Source: Streptomyces typhae
GTDB taxonomy: Bacteria > Actinomycetota > Actinomycetes > Streptomycetales > Streptomycetaceae
DNA: 64,000 nt
NCBI RefSeq assembly: GCF_009755605.1
Contig: NZ_WPNZ01000003.1
Coordinates: 62,001-126,000, forward strand
Direction: 5' to 3'
Shown here piece by piece: positions 25,596 to 35,348 of the stretch. The notes beneath the pieces were generated by a model, which made no database searches, had not been told where the DNA came from, and saw only the letters and a program-made list of their open reading frames with translations. A program made the position numbers and the translations under genes. The first letter of the stretch is position 1; each line of letters opens with the position of its first letter.

Positions 25596-27038
25596 GTGAC
25601 ACACCCACCACAGGCACCACCGCAGACACCCGCGCCGACCCGTCCACAGCTCCCGCCCCAGCAGGGGCGAACACCCGGACGACAGGCGCCCACGCCCGCG
25701 AGAAGCACGGCATGGGCCGAAGGCATGGACCGCCTGCGCGCGGCGGCGACGACGGAACCGGGCAGGCTCCGCGCCATCGGCGCGATCCTCGCGGCCCTGC
25801 TCCTCGCGTTCGGCGCGGTCACCACCTGGCAGACGGCCACCCGCGCGGACGCCGCGGACCGCGTCCTGAACCGCAGCCAGCCCCTGAGCAACGACGCCGC
25901 GGCCATCTACCGCTCCCTGGCGGACGCCAACACGGCGGCGTCCAGCGGCTTCCTGGCAGGCGGCCAGGAACCCGCGAAGGTCCGCGAGCGCTACCAGCGC
26001 GACATCGACCGGGCCGGCGAGAAACTCGCGACGGCCGCGTCGAACGCGGGCTCCGACTCCTCGTCGGCGGCCTCCGTGAGCCGCCTGAACACGCTCCTCC
26101 CCCAGTACACGGCCCTGATCGAGCGCGCCCGCGCCAACAACCGCCAGGGCCTGCCCCTGGGCGGCGCCTATCTGCGGTACGCGAACGACACGATGCAGAC
26201 CCGGATGCTCCCGGCCGCCGAGAAGCTCTACAAGGCGGAGAACGCCCGCCTGGCCGACGACTACGCCGAGGCCGAGCCCTACCCCTGGGCCGCCATCGCC
26301 CTCGGCGTCGTCGCCCTGGCGGCGCTCGGCTTCGCCCAGCACCGCAACTACCGCCGTACGAACCGGGTGTTCAACACGGGCCTGCTCGCCGCCACCACGG
26401 CCGCCGCGGTGGCGCTCCTGTGGCTCCTTGCGGGGCACGCCTTCGCCCGCTCCGGCCTGAACGAGTCGTACGACCGCGGAGTGAAGTCCCTGAACGTGCT
26501 CAACGACGCCCGCATCAGCTCCCTGAAGGCCCGCGGCAACGAGAACCTGACCCTGGTCAGCAGGGGCGCGGAGACCGTGGCCGTGGGCAGCGCCACGAAG
26601 GACAAGTTCGACGTCGCCTATCAGCAGCAGATGAAGCGGCTCGCGGGCGCGCGGGGCACCGGCGGACTCCTCGGCGAGGCGGCGGACCTGGCCGACGACG
26701 ACGCGGGCAGGACCCCGCTGAAGGCGGCCGCGGACAACGTGACCGAGTGGAAGGACCGCCACAAGTCGGCCCGCACGAGCGACGACTCGGGGGACTACGA
26801 GGGCGCGCTCGACAAGGTCATAGGCGCCGCCGGCGCCGAGCCGACCGGTGAGTCCTTCGACAACGTGGACGCGGCCCTCGACGCCGCGCTCGCGCACGAG
26901 CAGGGCGAGTTCCAGCGCGCCGCCGAGGACGGCAAGGGCGCCATGGCGGGCCTGCCGGTGGGGGTCGCCGTCCTCGCGGTGCTCGGCGCGACCGCCGCCG
27001 TGCTCGGCATCGGCCGCAGGCTTTCGGAGTACCGGTGA
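25596..27038 (+). CDS. GlnX-like membrane sensor protein
   Basis: GTG at 25596 has GGAGGT nine bases upstream. The 480-aa product has a Pro/Gln-rich cytosolic start and a membrane helix GAILAALLLAFGAVTTW. An external coiled region follows, then helices IALGVVALAALGFAQHRNY and AATTAAAVALLWLLAGHAF, a second external coiled region and a C-terminal helix. The arrangement and position next to a glutamine-binding-type protein and PknG match GlnX of mycobacteria, a membrane partner that relays amino-acid binding to PknG. The stop overlaps the next gene by four bases (GTGA). Confidence 0.72.
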   Translation: MTHPPQAPPQTPAPTRPQLPPQQGRTPGRQAPTPARSTAWAEGMDRLRAAATTEPGRLRAIGAILAALLLAFGAVTTWQTATRADAADRVLNRSQPLSNDAAAIYRSLADANTAASSGFLAGGQEPAKVRERYQRDIDRAGEKLATAASNAGSDSSSAASVSRLNTLLPQYTALIERARANNRQGLPLGGAYLRYANDTMQTRMLPAAEKLYKAENARLADDYAEAEPYPWAAIALGVVALAALGFAQHRNYRRTNRVFNTGLLAATTAAAVALLWLLAGHAFARSGLNESYDRGVKSLNVLNDARISSLKARGNENLTLVSRGAETVAVGSATKDKFDVAYQQQMKRLAGARGTGGLLGEAADLADDDAGRTPLKAAADNVTEWKDRHKSARTSDDSGDYEGALDKVIGAAGAEPTGESFDNVDAALDAALAHEQGEFQRAAEDGKGAMAGLPVGVAVLAVLGATAAVLGIGRRLSEYR

Positions 27039-28105
27039 TAGGGGGCGCGCGGACCATGCGGACGCGACCTGAGAACAGCGGACGGCACGGCGGCGAGGCG
27101 CGCCGTCAGGGTGGCGTCGCGGCCCTGCGCGGCTGGGGCGGGGTGGCCACCATGGCGTTCGCCTGCCTCCTCGCGGCCGCGCTCGTCCTGGCCCTGCCGC
27201 AGTGGCGCGGCGACGACGGCCGGGGCACCGGGACGGGATCGCGCGAGGGCGACGCGGTGACGCAGGCCGCGCCCGCCCGCGCGGACGAGTGCGAGGCCCC
27301 CGAGCGCAGCCTGCGGCCCGACACGAAGGACGGGCCGACGCTGGAGAAGATCAAGCAGCGCAAGGTCAAGAAGCTCGTCGTCGGCGTCGACCAGAACAGC
27401 TACCGCTGGGGCTACCGCGACCCGAACAAGGGCGTCGGCACGCTGGAGGGCTTCGACATCGACCTGGCGCGCGAGATCGCGGAGCGGCTGCTCGGCGACC
27501 GCGACGCCGTGGTGTTCCGCGCCATCCCCACCAACCAGCGCATCCCCGCGATCCAGAGCGGCCAGGTCGACATGGTCGTCCGCACGATGACGATCAACTG
27601 CGACCGCATCAAGGACGTCGCCTTCTCCACCGCCTACTTCGAGACCGGCCAGCAGGTCCTCGCCCCGAAGTCGTCCGACATCACCGGGTACGACGACTCC
27701 CTCAAGGGCAAGAAGGTCTGCTCCGCCGCCGGTTCCACGGCGGAGGCCGCGCTCAAGGAGAACAGCTTCGGTGCCGACATCAAGACCACGGTGCCCAATC
27801 AACTCGACTGCCTGGTAAGGCTTCAGCTCGGTGAGGTGGACGCGATCGTCACGGACAGCGCGCTCGCCGCCGGCCAGGCCGCCCAGGACCCGACGGTGGA
27901 GCTGAAGGGCAAGAAGCCCTTCACCACGGAGTACTACGGCGTGGCGATGAAGAAGGACGCCGACGACCTGGTGCGGCGGGTGAACGCGGTGCTCGACGAC
28001 TTCCGCAACGACAAGAAGAACGGCTGGCAGGCCTCGTACGACGCCTGGCTCGCCGCCGACCTCGGCAAGTCGGCGGGCCCGCCGAAGCCCACGTACAAGG
28101 ACTGA
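27035..28105 (+). CDS. GlnH-like amino-acid-binding protein, membrane-anchored
   Basis: A 356-aa solute-binding family 3 protein: KKLVVGVDQNSYRWGYRD, LEGFDIDLAREIAERLLG, NQRIPAIQSGQVDMVVRTM, and the C-terminal EYYGVAMKKDADDLVRRVN. Instead of a lipobox it has an N-terminal helix (MAFACLLAAALVLALP), so it is anchored by a helix facing outward. In M. tuberculosis the GlnH homologue binds Asp/Glu and stimulates PknG. GTG at 27035 overlaps glnX and has GGAG upstream; ATG at 27056 is an alternative start. Specificity for acidic amino acids is inference. Confidence 0.82.
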   Translation: MIGGARTMRTRPENSGRHGGEARRQGGVAALRGWGGVATMAFACLLAAALVLALPQWRGDDGRGTGTGSREGDAVTQAAPARADECEAPERSLRPDTKDGPTLEKIKQRKVKKLVVGVDQNSYRWGYRDPNKGVGTLEGFDIDLAREIAERLLGDRDAVVFRAIPTNQRIPAIQSGQVDMVVRTMTINCDRIKDVAFSTAYFETGQQVLAPKSSDITGYDDSLKGKKVCSAAGSTAEAALKENSFGADIKTTVPNQLDCLVRLQLGEVDAIVTDSALAAGQAAQDPTVELKGKKPFTTEYYGVAMKKDADDLVRRVNAVLDDFRNDKKNGWQASYDAWLAADLGKSAGPPKPTYKD

Positions 28106-28190
28106 GGACGCGTACGCGGGACGAGTGCCGGACGGCGAGTGCCCGACGACGAGAGCCGAACAAGGACAACGCAGAGCGGAGAGGTGATCG

Positions 28191-29510
28191 ATGAGCGTCG
28201 CGGGACCCCCCGGCTCCGTGATGGACCGGGACGAGGTGGACCGTGCGCTGGTGCGGCTCGACGCCGAGCACGAGGCGATCGAGACGTCGCTCCTCGCCCT
28301 CCAGGACCACGCGGGCCGCCGCCTCCTCGAAGGCGCGAAGCTCACCGGCACCACCCAGGAGCGCTGGCTCGCCGCCGAACGCCAGATCGCGCTCCTGTGG
28401 ACGTACTTCGACGCGTACGCGGGCACGCTGCGCACCGCACGGGAGGTCCGCGAGCGCAGGCGCTGGCCCAACCGCGAGGACCTCCAGGAGCTGACGCGGC
28501 TGCTCCGCGGGCAGAGCGTCACCGTCGCGGGCGGCTCGGCGTCCGGCGCGGCGCCGTCCATCACGGGTCCCGCGAAGCTCACCGAGCACTTCACCCTCGA
28601 AGAGCTCGTCACCCGCATGAACGACCTGTACGCGCACTCCCTGGACATGGTCGTCGCCGCCGACGCCGTGTGGTCGGCGCTGCCCGCCCGCATCGACCTG
28701 CTCGCCGCCGAACTCCAGCGCACGCGCAGGCTCGCGCACTCGGTGGGCGTGCGCCCCGGGGAGCACCCCTCGGGCGACGACCTGGAGCGCATCACTCGCG
28801 AGCTGGCGGCCCTGCGGGAGCAGGTGGTCTCCGACCCGCTGGCGTTCTGGCAGCCCGCGCAGGGCAGTTCGGCGCCGGGCGGCGGCCGCCCGGGCACCGA
28901 CCGCTACGACCACGCGGCCCGCGCCCTGGAGGACGTGCGCCGCGAGATCGACGCCGTGCTCACGGTCCGCCAGGACGCGGAGGCCCGCCTCGGCAGGCTG
29001 CGCGACGTGCTGTCACGGGCGGACCGCACGCTCGCCGAGGCCCGCTCCGCGCGCGGCGAGGTGCTCGCGAAGATCGCCGCCTCCGAGGTGCCCGCGGTCT
29101 CCGGACCGCCCACAGCGCTTCAGGAGCAGCTCGCGATGGCCGCCGACTACCGCAGGAACGCCCAGTGGCACCGCCTCTCCCCGCTCCTCGAATCCCTGGA
29201 GGAGAAGGCCGAGGACGAACTGCTTCGCGCCCGTGAGTCGTTGACGGCGGTGACCGCGCCGCTCGCCGTCCGCGCCGAGCTGCGCGGCCGGCTCGACGCG
29301 TACAAGGCGAAGGTCGCCCGGCACGGCCTGGCCGAGGACCCGTTCCTGATCGAGCGGTACGACGCGGCGCGCCGCATGCTCTGGAGCGCGCCCTGCGACC
29401 TGCGCGTGGCCGAGCAGGCGGTCCTGCGCTATCAGCAGGCGGCGGCCGACGCCCTTGCACAAAGGGTTCCGCAGCAGGGCGGGCCCACCGACCGGAGGGG
29501 GGAAGCATGA
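28191..29510 (+). CDS. Conserved cytosolic coiled-coil protein of the pknG operon
   Basis: A 439-aa soluble, largely helical protein, MSVAGPPGSVMDRDEVDRAL at the start and rich in Glu/Arg/Ala heptads (for example VRREIDAVLTVRQDAEARLG). No enzyme motif is seen. ATG at 28191 follows GGAGAGG. Its stop overlaps the PknG start (ATGA), so production is coupled to the kinase. This gene is not present between glnX and pknG in mycobacteria as I recall the locus. A scaffold or adaptor role is plausible. Confidence 0.75.
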   Translation: MSVAGPPGSVMDRDEVDRALVRLDAEHEAIETSLLALQDHAGRRLLEGAKLTGTTQERWLAAERQIALLWTYFDAYAGTLRTAREVRERRRWPNREDLQELTRLLRGQSVTVAGGSASGAAPSITGPAKLTEHFTLEELVTRMNDLYAHSLDMVVAADAVWSALPARIDLLAAELQRTRRLAHSVGVRPGEHPSGDDLERITRELAALREQVVSDPLAFWQPAQGSSAPGGGRPGTDRYDHAARALEDVRREIDAVLTVRQDAEARLGRLRDVLSRADRTLAEARSARGEVLAKIAASEVPAVSGPPTALQEQLAMAADYRRNAQWHRLSPLLESLEEKAEDELLRARESLTAVTAPLAVRAELRGRLDAYKAKVARHGLAEDPFLIERYDAARRMLWSAPCDLRVAEQAVLRYQQAAADALAQRVPQQGGPTDRRGEA

Positions 29511-32308
29511 GTGAGCAGCCCGGCGGACAGCAGCCCTGTCAGCGGCCCCAGTGCACGGGTTCGTACGAGGACGTGGGCGGCGGCGAGATGTACTGCGACA
29601 CCTGCGGCCTCGCCCCGGTGGTGTCGGCGAGCGGCATGGTGGGCTCCCCGGCGACCGGCATCACGGTCGGCGGGCGCAGCGGGAGGAGCGGCCGCAGCGG
29701 GCGCAGCGCACGCGGTTCGGCGAGCGTCGGCACCCGCGGCAGCACGCGTTCCACCCGGTCCGCCTCGTCGCGCCGCTCCGTCTCGGGGCGGCTCTCGCGC
29801 GCCCTGTCGGGCAAGTCGGGCAGCACGTCGGCGCGTTCGGTCTCGGTGCGCAGCTCCGGTTCGGCGGCGGCCTCCTCCGGCCGCAGCGCGCTCGGCGTCG
29901 GCCTGGTCTCCGTACCGCAGGTGCCCCGCCCCGACCCGCGCGGCGCGGTCCAGGAGAAGCCCGAGGTCCCCGAGAGGAAGCGGTTCTGCTCCCGCTCCGA
30001 CTGCGGCGCGCCGGTGGGGCGCGCCCGCGGCGACCGCCCGGGGCGCACGGAGGGCTTCTGCACCAAGTGCGGCCACCCGTACTCGTTCGTGCCGAAGCTG
30101 AACCCGGGCGACATCGTGCACGGCCAGTACGAGGTCGTGGGCTGCCTCGCGCACGGCGGGCTCGGCTGGGTGTACCTCGCCGTGGACCGCGCGGTGTCCG
30201 ACCGCTGGGTGGTCCTCAAGGGCCTCCTCGACACCGGCGACCAGGACGCCATGGCCGCCGCGATCTCCGAGCGGCGCTTCCTCGCCGAGATCGAGCACGC
30301 CAACATCGTCCGCATCTACAACTTCGTCGAGCACCTGGACCAGCGCACGGGCTCCATGGACGGCTACATCGTCATGGAGTACGTCGGCGGCAAGTCCCTC
30401 AAGGAGATCGCCAACGGCCGCCGCACCGCGACGGGCAAGCGCGATCCGCTGCCGGTGGAGCAGGCCTGCGCGTACGGCATCGAGGCCCTGGAGGCCCTCG
30501 GCCATCTGCACAGCCGCAACCTGCTGTACTGCGACTTCAAGGTCGACAACGCCATCCAGACCGAGGACCAGCTCAAGCTCATCGACATGGGCGCGGTCCG
30601 CCGCATGGACGACGACGAGTCGGCGATCTACGGCACCGTCGGCTACCAGGCCCCGGAGGTCGCCGAGGTCGGCCCGTCCGTGGCGTCCGACCTCTATACG
30701 GTCGCCCGCACCCTGGCCGTGCTCACCTTCGACTTCCAGGGGTACACGAACGTCTTCGCGGACTCCCTGCCCGACCCCGACAACATCGAGGTCTTCCGCA
30801 CGTACGAGTCGTTCTACCGGCTCCTCGTGCGCGCCACGGACCCCGACCCGGCCCGCAGGTTCTCCTCCGCTCAGGAGATGGCCGAGCAGCTCACCGGCGT
30901 CCTGCGGGAGGTCGTCGCGGTGCAGAGCGGCCGGCCGCGGCCCGCCCTGTCCACGCTGTTCGGGCCCGAAGTGAAGGTCACGGACACCGAGTTGTTCGCG
31001 GAGCTCGCGGGCGAGGTGTCGCTCTTCGGGGCGCGCGGGCTGCTCGGCAAGCGGGCCGGTGCGGGGGCGCGGGCCGGTTCCGGTGCGCCCGGCGGCACCG
31101 CGCTGCCGGGGCGGGGAGCCGCGAACGCGCTGGGGTTCCCGGCGCCCGGGGAGGCGTCGTCCGGGAATGGTGCGCTGTCGGGCGGTGGGCTGCCGGGCGG
31201 TGCGCTGCCGGGCGGCGGTGCGGCGGGCCCGGTCGTCGGGGCCGGTGGAGCTGCCGGTTCCGGTGGGTCCGGAGGGTCCGGAGGAACTGTGGGGGCCTTG
31301 GGGGCCGTGGGGGCCATCGGGGCCGGTGAGGGCGGGGCCTCCAGGGCCGCACCCGTGGCCATGGTGCGTCCGCTGGACGCCGCGGCGGCGGCGCTCGCGC
31401 TGCCCGTGCCCCGGGTCGACCCGGGCGACCCCAACGCCGGTTTCCTCGCCGGGCTCGTGGACTCCACGGGCAGCGAGCTGATCGCCGCGCTCGGGGCCGC
31501 GCCCGCCGCCTCCCCCGAGCTGCGCCTGCGCGAGCTGCGCGCCCGCCTCACCATGGCCGAACCCGCCGCGGCCGCCAAGGCCCTGGAGTCCCTGGAGATA
31601 GACCACCACGACGACTGGCGGGTGATCTGGTACCGGGGCGTCGCCTCGCTCACCACCGGCGATCACGAGATCGCCGCGCTCTCCTTCGACGCGGTGTACG
31701 ACGCGTTCCCCGGCGAGCCCGCGCCCAAGCTCGCCCTCGGCGTCTGCGCGGAGGTGCTCGGCCAGTTGGACAACGCCGCCGAGTACTACCGCCTGGTGTG
31801 GGCGACGGACCCGAGCTACGTCAGCGCCGCGTTCGGGCTCGCCCGGGTGCAGCTCGCCGCGGGCGACAGGAGCGACGCCGTGCGCACCCTGGAGTCGGTG
31901 CCGGAGTCCTCGATCCACTACACCGCGGCGCGGGTCGCGGCAGTGCGGTCGCGGCTGCGGCAGCGTATGAGGTTCGACACGGAGGCCGGGCCCGGGACCC
32001 GGTTCCTCGACGACCTGACGGCCGCCGCGGGGCAGGTGGAGGCGCTCGCGGGCTTCGGTCTCGACGCCGTGCGCAGAGAGCGCCTGTCGACGGAAGTCCT
32101 CGGCACGGCGCTCGACTGGGTACTCTCCGGTAGCCACTCCGGTAGCCGTTCCGGCGCCGTGCTGCTCGGCAGCGAGCTGGACGAGCGCGGCCTCAGGTTC
32201 GGTCTGGAACGTTCGTACCGAACGCTGGCCCGGCTCGCACAGGGTGGCGAGGAAAGGATCGAACTGGTGGAACGGGCAAACCGTTTCCGCCCTCGGACGT
32301 GGGTGTGA
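29507..32308 (+). CDS. pknG: Serine/threonine protein kinase PknG-like
   Basis: A 933-aa soluble kinase. N-terminal metal-binding pairs appear twice: CQRPQCTG with CDTCG, then CSRSDCG with CTKCG (around residues 11-195), like the rubredoxin module of PknG. The kinase domain spans about 200-490: P-loop CLAHGGLGWVYLA, Lys in VVLKGLLD, catalytic YCDFKVDNAI and DMG in place of DFG (LIDMGAVRRMDD). A Gly/Ala/Ser-rich linker of about 120 residues follows, then a TPR domain (about 620-850). In actinobacteria PknG phosphorylates small FHA proteins (GarA/OdhI) to control 2-oxoglutarate metabolism. It is translationally coupled on both sides. Confidence 0.92.
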   Translation: MSEQPGGQQPCQRPQCTGSYEDVGGGEMYCDTCGLAPVVSASGMVGSPATGITVGGRSGRSGRSGRSARGSASVGTRGSTRSTRSASSRRSVSGRLSRALSGKSGSTSARSVSVRSSGSAAASSGRSALGVGLVSVPQVPRPDPRGAVQEKPEVPERKRFCSRSDCGAPVGRARGDRPGRTEGFCTKCGHPYSFVPKLNPGDIVHGQYEVVGCLAHGGLGWVYLAVDRAVSDRWVVLKGLLDTGDQDAMAAAISERRFLAEIEHANIVRIYNFVEHLDQRTGSMDGYIVMEYVGGKSLKEIANGRRTATGKRDPLPVEQACAYGIEALEALGHLHSRNLLYCDFKVDNAIQTEDQLKLIDMGAVRRMDDDESAIYGTVGYQAPEVAEVGPSVASDLYTVARTLAVLTFDFQGYTNVFADSLPDPDNIEVFRTYESFYRLLVRATDPDPARRFSSAQEMAEQLTGVLREVVAVQSGRPRPALSTLFGPEVKVTDTELFAELAGEVSLFGARGLLGKRAGAGARAGSGAPGGTALPGRGAANALGFPAPGEASSGNGALSGGGLPGGALPGGGAAGPVVGAGGAAGSGGSGGSGGTVGALGAVGAIGAGEGGASRAAPVAMVRPLDAAAAALALPVPRVDPGDPNAGFLAGLVDSTGSELIAALGAAPAASPELRLRELRARLTMAEPAAAAKALESLEIDHHDDWRVIWYRGVASLTTGDHEIAALSFDAVYDAFPGEPAPKLALGVCAEVLGQLDNAAEYYRLVWATDPSYVSAAFGLARVQLAAGDRSDAVRTLESVPESSIHYTAARVAAVRSRLRQRMRFDTEAGPGTRFLDDLTAAAGQVEALAGFGLDAVRRERLSTEVLGTALDWVLSGSHSGSRSGAVLLGSELDERGLRFGLERSYRTLARLAQGGEERIELVERANRFRPRTWV

Positions 32309-32310
32309 AG

Positions 32311-33717
32311 ATGTCGCAGATGCACCAACCGGCGGCCTTGTCGACGTGTCCCAGCTGTGAGGAGCCCCTGGAGTCGGGCGACTTGTTCTGCGGCGCGTGC
32401 GGGTACGACCTCTCGGCGGTCCCCGAGCCGCCGGTGGACCGCCCCACCCTCGCGATCAACGGGATGCCTCCGGGGCCTGCGCCTGCCGCGGCTCCGGATC
32501 AGGTTCCGGTTCCGGGGCCCGCTCCTGCCGAGTGGCCCGTGGCGCCCGAGGTGGACAGTTCCGACGTCCCGGCGCCGACCCACCGGTCCGCGGACCTGCC
32601 CGGCACGGACTCCGCGGGCGGTGACCTCGGGGGCGGCGGCCTCGCGGGCGACGCCGCGCCGGACGACTACCCCCTGCCCGCTCCCGCCGACCCGCGCACG
32701 GGCGAGTCCATGGGTGCACCGGCCAACGCGGGAGCACCGGTGAACGCGGGAGCACCCGCCGCCGAAGGAACGGAGGCCGGGATGCCGGCGCCCACCACGG
32801 CCACCAAGCTCTGCGTCGCCTGCCGCTCCGGGCACGTCGCCCCGGACGGCTACTGCGAGAACTGCGGTCACGCGCAGCCACGCGAACGGGACCACATGGA
32901 GCAGGAGCTCGACGCCGTCGCGGCCGTCAGCGACCGCGGCCTCAGGCACCACCGCAACGAGGACGCGTTCACGATCTCCTCGACCGCGCTGCCGGACGGC
33001 TCGCCCGCCGTCGTCGCCATCGTCTGCGACGGCGTCTCCTCCGCGACCAGGCCCGACGAGGCCTCCATGGCCGCGTCCCGGGCGGCCGGCCTCGCCCTCG
33101 ACGCGTCCCTGCCGCGCGGTACGCACCCGCAGCAGGCCATGCACGAGGCGATCGTCGCCGCCGCCGAGGCCGTCAACGCGCTCGCCGAGGAACCGCACGG
33201 GGCCCGCGAGCACCAGCCGCACCAGAACGCCCCCGCCTGCACCCTCGTCGGTGCCGTCGTCACCGGCGGCCTGCTGGTCGTCGGCTGGGTCGGCGACAGC
33301 CGCGCCTACTGGGTGCCGGTCGACCGCACCGGGCCGACCGTGCGCCTCACGGAGGACGACTCCTGGGCCGCCCAGATGGTCGCCGCGGGCCTGATGAACG
33401 AGGCCGAGGCCTACGCCGACGAGCGGGCCCACGCCATCACCGGCTGGCTCGGCGCGGACTCCTACGAACTGGAGCCGCACACCGCTTCTTTCAAACCGGA
33501 CCGTCCGGGTGTAGTGGTGGTGTGCACCGACGGCCTGTGGAACTACGCGGAAGCAGCCGAGGAGATGGCCCGCGCCGTACCCGCCGACGCCGCCCTGCGC
33601 CCGCTGCACAGCGCCCGGGTGCTCGTCGGCCACGCCCTCGACGGCGGCGGCCACGACAACGTAACAGTGGCGGTCGTACCGTTCCCCGCCGCGCCGCAAG
33701 GGGCAGGATCGGCCTAG
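32311..33717 (+). CDS. PP2C-family serine/threonine phosphatase with zinc ribbons
   Basis: Two CxxC ribbons occur: CPSCEEPLESGDLFCGACG at the start and CVACRSG with CENCG near residue 170. Then comes a PP2C domain with all the metal-site motifs: GLRHHRNEDAFTI, IVCDGVSSA, VGWVGDSRAY, VVCTDGLWNY and GGHDNVTVA. The ATG at 32311 begins MSQMHQPAAL; GTG at 32299 or 32305 would overlap the kinase stop. It is the natural antagonist of PknG in this operon and is cytosolic. A Pro/Ala-rich linker joins the ribbons to the catalytic domain. Confidence 0.9.
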   Translation: MSQMHQPAALSTCPSCEEPLESGDLFCGACGYDLSAVPEPPVDRPTLAINGMPPGPAPAAAPDQVPVPGPAPAEWPVAPEVDSSDVPAPTHRSADLPGTDSAGGDLGGGGLAGDAAPDDYPLPAPADPRTGESMGAPANAGAPVNAGAPAAEGTEAGMPAPTTATKLCVACRSGHVAPDGYCENCGHAQPRERDHMEQELDAVAAVSDRGLRHHRNEDAFTISSTALPDGSPAVVAIVCDGVSSATRPDEASMAASRAAGLALDASLPRGTHPQQAMHEAIVAAAEAVNALAEEPHGAREHQPHQNAPACTLVGAVVTGGLLVVGWVGDSRAYWVPVDRTGPTVRLTEDDSWAAQMVAAGLMNEAEAYADERAHAITGWLGADSYELEPHTASFKPDRPGVVVVCTDGLWNYAEAAEEMARAVPADAALRPLHSARVLVGHALDGGGHDNVTVAVVPFPAAPQGAGSA

Positions 33718-33748
33718 CGCGGGCGGCGGGGGGCCGCGGCGGCAGGCG

Positions 33749-33872
33749 CGAGACCTGTGCCTCACGAGACCTGTGCCTCACGAGACCTATGCCTCACGAG
33801 ACCTGTGCTTCACGAGGCTTCGGCCTCACGAAGCCTGCGCCTCACGAGATCGGTGTCTTACGAGGTCTGTGG
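33749..33872. repeat. 16-bp minisatellite, about 7.75 copies
   Basis: The unit CGAGACCTGTGCCTCA is repeated with period 16 from 33749; the first three copies differ by at most one base and later copies diverge. It fills most of the 182-bp gap between the phosphatase and the VWA gene. Sixteen is not a multiple of three, so it is not coding. Confidence 0.9.
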
Positions 33873-33899
33873 AAGAAGTCCTAGGGGGGAGCAACGTCC

Positions 33900-35252
33900 A
33901 TGGCCATTTTCTCCAAGTCGAACGTGCCGCAGTTCACGGTCGACGTGTACCAGAACGAGTACCTGCCCGAGGGGGGCCGCGAGGTCAACGCGATCGCCAC
34001 GGTCACCTCGACCGGCGGCGGCACGATCGGCTCCGCGGTCGGCGCGCCCCATCTGTACTCCGCGGCCGAGGGCCCGGACGCCGCAGTCGCGATCATGGTC
34101 GACTGTTCGGGTTCCATGGACTACCCGCCGACGAAGATGCGCGGCGCCCGCGACGCGACGGCCGCCGCCATCGACGCCGTCCGCGACGGAGTCCACTTCG
34201 CCGTCATCGGCGGCACCCACGTGGCGAAGGAGGTCTACCCCGGCGGGGGCCGGCTCGCCGTCGCGGGCACGCAGACACGCGCGCAGGCCAAGGAGGCGCT
34301 GCGCAAGCTCAGCTCGGGCGGCGGCACCGCCATCGGCACCTGGCTGCGCCTCGCCGACCGGCTGCTCGCCTCCGCCGACATCGGCGCGTCCGCGGTGCGG
34401 CACGGCATCCTGCTCACCGACGGCCGCAACGAACACGAGTCACCCGAGGATCTGCGCGCCTCCCTGGACGCCTGCGCGGGCCGGTTCACCTGTGACGCCC
34501 GCGGCGTCGGCACCGACTGGGAAGTGAAAGAGGTCACAGGCATCGCCTCGGCGCTGCTCGGCAGCGCCGACATCGTCGCCGACCCCGCCGGTCTCTCCGC
34601 CGACTTCACACAGATGATGGAGGCGGCCATGGGCAAGGAGGTCGCCGACGTCAGCCTGCGGCTGTGGACACCCATGGGCGTGGAGATCATGTTCGTCAAG
34701 CAAGTGGCGCCCACGGTGGAGGAGTTGACCGACCGCCGCACCGAGGCCGGGCCCCGCGCGGGCGACTACCCCACCGGCTCCTGGGGCGACGAGTCCCGCG
34801 ACTACCACGTCTGCGTACGCGTTCCCGGTGCCGAACTCGGGCAGGAGATGCTCGCCGCCCGGGTCTCACTGGTCGTACCGGCCGCGGACGGCACCGTACA
34901 GACTCTGTCGCAGGGCCTGGTCAGGGCCGTGTGGACGGACGACATGGCGGCCTCCACCTCCATCAATCCGCAGGTCGCGCACTACACAGGTCAGGCGGAA
35001 CTGGCACAAGTCATCCAACAAGGTCTTGACGCCCGCAAATCGGGCGACTTCGATGGCGCAACGGCCAAACTGGGCCGGGCCGTTCAGCTCGCGAGCGCCT
35101 CCGGCAACGAGGACACCGCCAAGCTCCTCTCTAAGGTGGTGGACGTGGTCGACGCCACGACAGGTACTGTTCGATTGAAGGCGCGGGTCGCCGAGGCCGA
35201 CGAGATGACCCTCGAAACGCGCTCGACGAAGACGGTCCGCGTGAAGAAGTAG
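33900..35252 (+). CDS. VWA-domain protein of the pknG locus
   Basis: A 450-aa cytosolic protein with a von Willebrand A domain at about residues 55-235. The MIDAS is complete: MVDCSGSMDYPP (DxSxS), the Thr in GGGTAIGTWL, and LLTDGRNEHESP. The C-terminal 100 residues are a helical TPR-like region (LDARKSGDFDGATAKLGRAV). AGGGGGGA precedes the ATG at 33900. VWA proteins often organise complexes; with kinase, phosphatase and FHA neighbours it likely belongs to the same phospho-signalling module. Confidence 0.9.
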   Translation: MAIFSKSNVPQFTVDVYQNEYLPEGGREVNAIATVTSTGGGTIGSAVGAPHLYSAAEGPDAAVAIMVDCSGSMDYPPTKMRGARDATAAAIDAVRDGVHFAVIGGTHVAKEVYPGGGRLAVAGTQTRAQAKEALRKLSSGGGTAIGTWLRLADRLLASADIGASAVRHGILLTDGRNEHESPEDLRASLDACAGRFTCDARGVGTDWEVKEVTGIASALLGSADIVADPAGLSADFTQMMEAAMGKEVADVSLRLWTPMGVEIMFVKQVAPTVEELTDRRTEAGPRAGDYPTGSWGDESRDYHVCVRVPGAELGQEMLAARVSLVVPAADGTVQTLSQGLVRAVWTDDMAASTSINPQVAHYTGQAELAQVIQQGLDARKSGDFDGATAKLGRAVQLASASGNEDTAKLLSKVVDVVDATTGTVRLKARVAEADEMTLETRSTKTVRVKK

Positions 35253-35348
35253 CACGCCCCGCCGGTCCCGCGGCGGCAACACCACCAACGCCACAGCAAG
35301 CAGTGCACACGGCCTTCGGGCCGGAGAAGGAGAGGGGGAAGCGCCGAC

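Noticed and set aside
33757..34527. A plus-strand frame starting with repeats of SRDLCLTRP
   Set aside because: It translates the 16-bp minisatellite, whose period is not a multiple of three, and then runs out of frame through the VWA gene.
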